A stretch of 64,000 bases of DNA. Origin: Alitta virens. Taxonomy: Eukaryota > Annelida > Polychaeta > Phyllodocida > Nereididae. Location: contig OW028575.1 in assembly GCA_932294295.1 (NCBI GenBank), forward strand, positions 18,108,058 to 18,172,057, given 5' to 3'. The notes under the pieces are model-generated. The model did not search any database and was not told the DNA's origin. It was given only the letters and a program-made list of their open reading frames with translations. This document shows, piece by piece, positions 62,617 to 64,000 of the stretch (position 1 is its first letter; the number at the start of each line of letters is the position of its first letter). The position numbers and the translations under genes are program-made.

Positions 62617-62839
62617 CTTTTAATCTGTAAAGAGAAATGAGAACTTTCATAAATCTGAAGTTCTGAACTAAGAATCAGTATATACGCAGGTACTAGCTCT
62701 GGAACTCAACTAAGCACCAGATTCACTGTTAAGAATAAAACAAGTTCAGGCACAGGTATACAATTAATACAAGAACAATTGAAAATTATTCATCAGCCTG
62801 CTCTATAGTGTGTCATAATTCTCACTGGGAATCAATGCA

Positions 62840-63911
62840 CAGGGCTCAAATTTAAGCAGAAATGTATGCGAGTCTGGCGGACTCGTACAACGAGATCTAC
62901 GAGTCCGTCCAAAAATCTGTAACTCAATAATCCAGGATTTAAATATTCAGGGAAAAAAATTAACATTTTCAGTTCTACTTATTGAAATTTGACCTTACTT
63001 AGATAATTACAGGTCACTATAATAAAATAGAATTCATATCTGTAATATTTATATATCTCAAGTTATTTAGGATTGTATAAAAATGCTCAAGGGATGTCGC
63101 TATAGGTTTTTTTTTACCAACTGATTTGTTTTAAATTTGAAATTAAAGACTTCACTAAAAACTACACTACTTTTGCACAAATAGTTAGGCAGATGGATGG
63201 ATAGTCGAAAAAACTGATTTATAAATATTAGGGCACAGATTGAAACATACCTTTCTATATATAGGGCACAAACATAAATAATCTTTCTTACTTATATTAC
63301 TTGTAAAATGCATGAATTACTCAGCCAATATATGTAATATTTATATATCTCAAGTTATTTAGGATTGTATAAAAATGCTCAAGGGATGTCGCTATAGGTT
63401 TTTTTTTACCAACTGATTTGTTTTAAATTTGAAATTAAAGACTTCACTAAAAACTACACTACTTTTGCACAAATAGTTAGGCAGATGGATGGATAGCCGA
63501 AAAAACTGATTTATAAATATTAGGGCACAGATTGAAACATACCTTTCTATATATAGGGCACAAACATAAATAATCTTTCTTACTTATATTACTTGTAAAA
63601 TGCATGAATTACTCAGCCAATATTAAGAAATTATATATATAGAATGGTATACATGGGAAGGTGTGAGGGTTTAATTGCTTCTTGAGTGTCAATTCCCAAC
63701 AATTGCAATTGACTCTGAGCAGAGCAAAGCCAAAAGAGATAAGGAACTGAACCCCTTTATCAATTGCTATTTCATCAAATATAAATATATGTCAGGGTTC
63801 AATTGCACTATGTCTGTGAGTCCCACGGACTCCTGAACAGACTAAACTTACGAGTCCGTGCCAAAATCTACGAGTCTTGGACTCACAGACTCCCGCTAAT
63901 TTCGAGCCCTG
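62840..63911. mobile_element. Non-autonomous inverted-repeat DNA transposon (hAT-like ends)
   Basis: Ends start CAGGGCTCAAATTTAAGC on the left and, inverted, CAGGGCTCGAAATTAGCGGG on the right, followed on both sides by GAGTC/ACGAGTCCGT-rich arms. A direct repeat AATGCA flanks it (62834-62839, 63912-63917). hAT elements normally make 8-bp duplications, so the class is tentative. It contains an internal tandem duplication and no coding sequence. It lies just upstream of VDAC. Confidence 0.75.
63041..63624. repeat. 292-bp tandem duplication inside the inverted-repeat element
   Basis: 63041-63332 and 63333-63624 are nearly identical; the one difference noticed is GTCG versus GCCG in the GATAG motif. 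Confidence 0.92.
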
Positions 63912-64000
63912 AATGCATGAAGATAAAACCAATAACATCTGCTACATTGGCTTCCCCTTAATCTTGTCTGTTCCATGGACAGACAACCATTAAAAACCAA

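Overview
This is an AT-rich window from an animal nuclear genome. Host genes have many short exons and canonical GT-AG introns, and several classes of transposon are nested in one another. A marine invertebrate such as a sponge or cnidarian fits, but the sequence alone does not fix the phylum.

Host genes. The last two exons of a glutathione peroxidase lie on + (186-1555). A TMC (transmembrane channel-like) gene follows on - (2006 to about 9389, 15 exons traced). A five-exon SAM-dependent O-methyltransferase of the caffeoyl-CoA OMT / COMTD1 type is on -: its four 3' exons lie at 10231-12489 and its first exon at 35083-35184. A complete six-exon VDAC porin gene is on - (60480-62616).

Central element. 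Intron 1 of the methyltransferase gene is about 22.6 kb long because it holds a complete Polinton/Maverick, 15160-35026 (19,867 bp). It has 76-bp perfect terminal inverted repeats, a perfect 6-bp target duplication (AAATTA) and apparently undamaged genes. A tight - strand cluster encodes ATPase, two unknown proteins, integrase, penton-like minor capsid protein, a basic protein, major capsid protein and adenain-like protease. Its eight ORFs overlap by a few bases or lie 4 bases apart. On + a protein-primed DNA polymerase B has all its exonuclease and polymerase motifs; its N-terminus appears to be assembled from several spliced exons. A TATA box and leader exon near the left end (19226-19399) could feed it through a 6.8-kb intron that spans the whole antisense capsid cluster. 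A membrane protein gene near the left end and two - strand genes near the right end complete the element.

Right half (35-60 kb). This is a transposon graveyard. It holds a degenerate transposase-like gene followed by a PHD-finger ORF, broken by a SINE and a LINE tail; several non-LTR retrotransposon fragments; a GC-rich element with 61-bp inverted ends and a related partial copy; a mobile-type cysteine-rich pseudogene carrying two SINEs; and a second, eroded Polinton (about 55.9-59.1 kb) that keeps the same gene order. A tRNA-derived SINE family recurs at least seven times. A 1.07-kb inverted-repeat element (62840-63911) lies upstream of VDAC.
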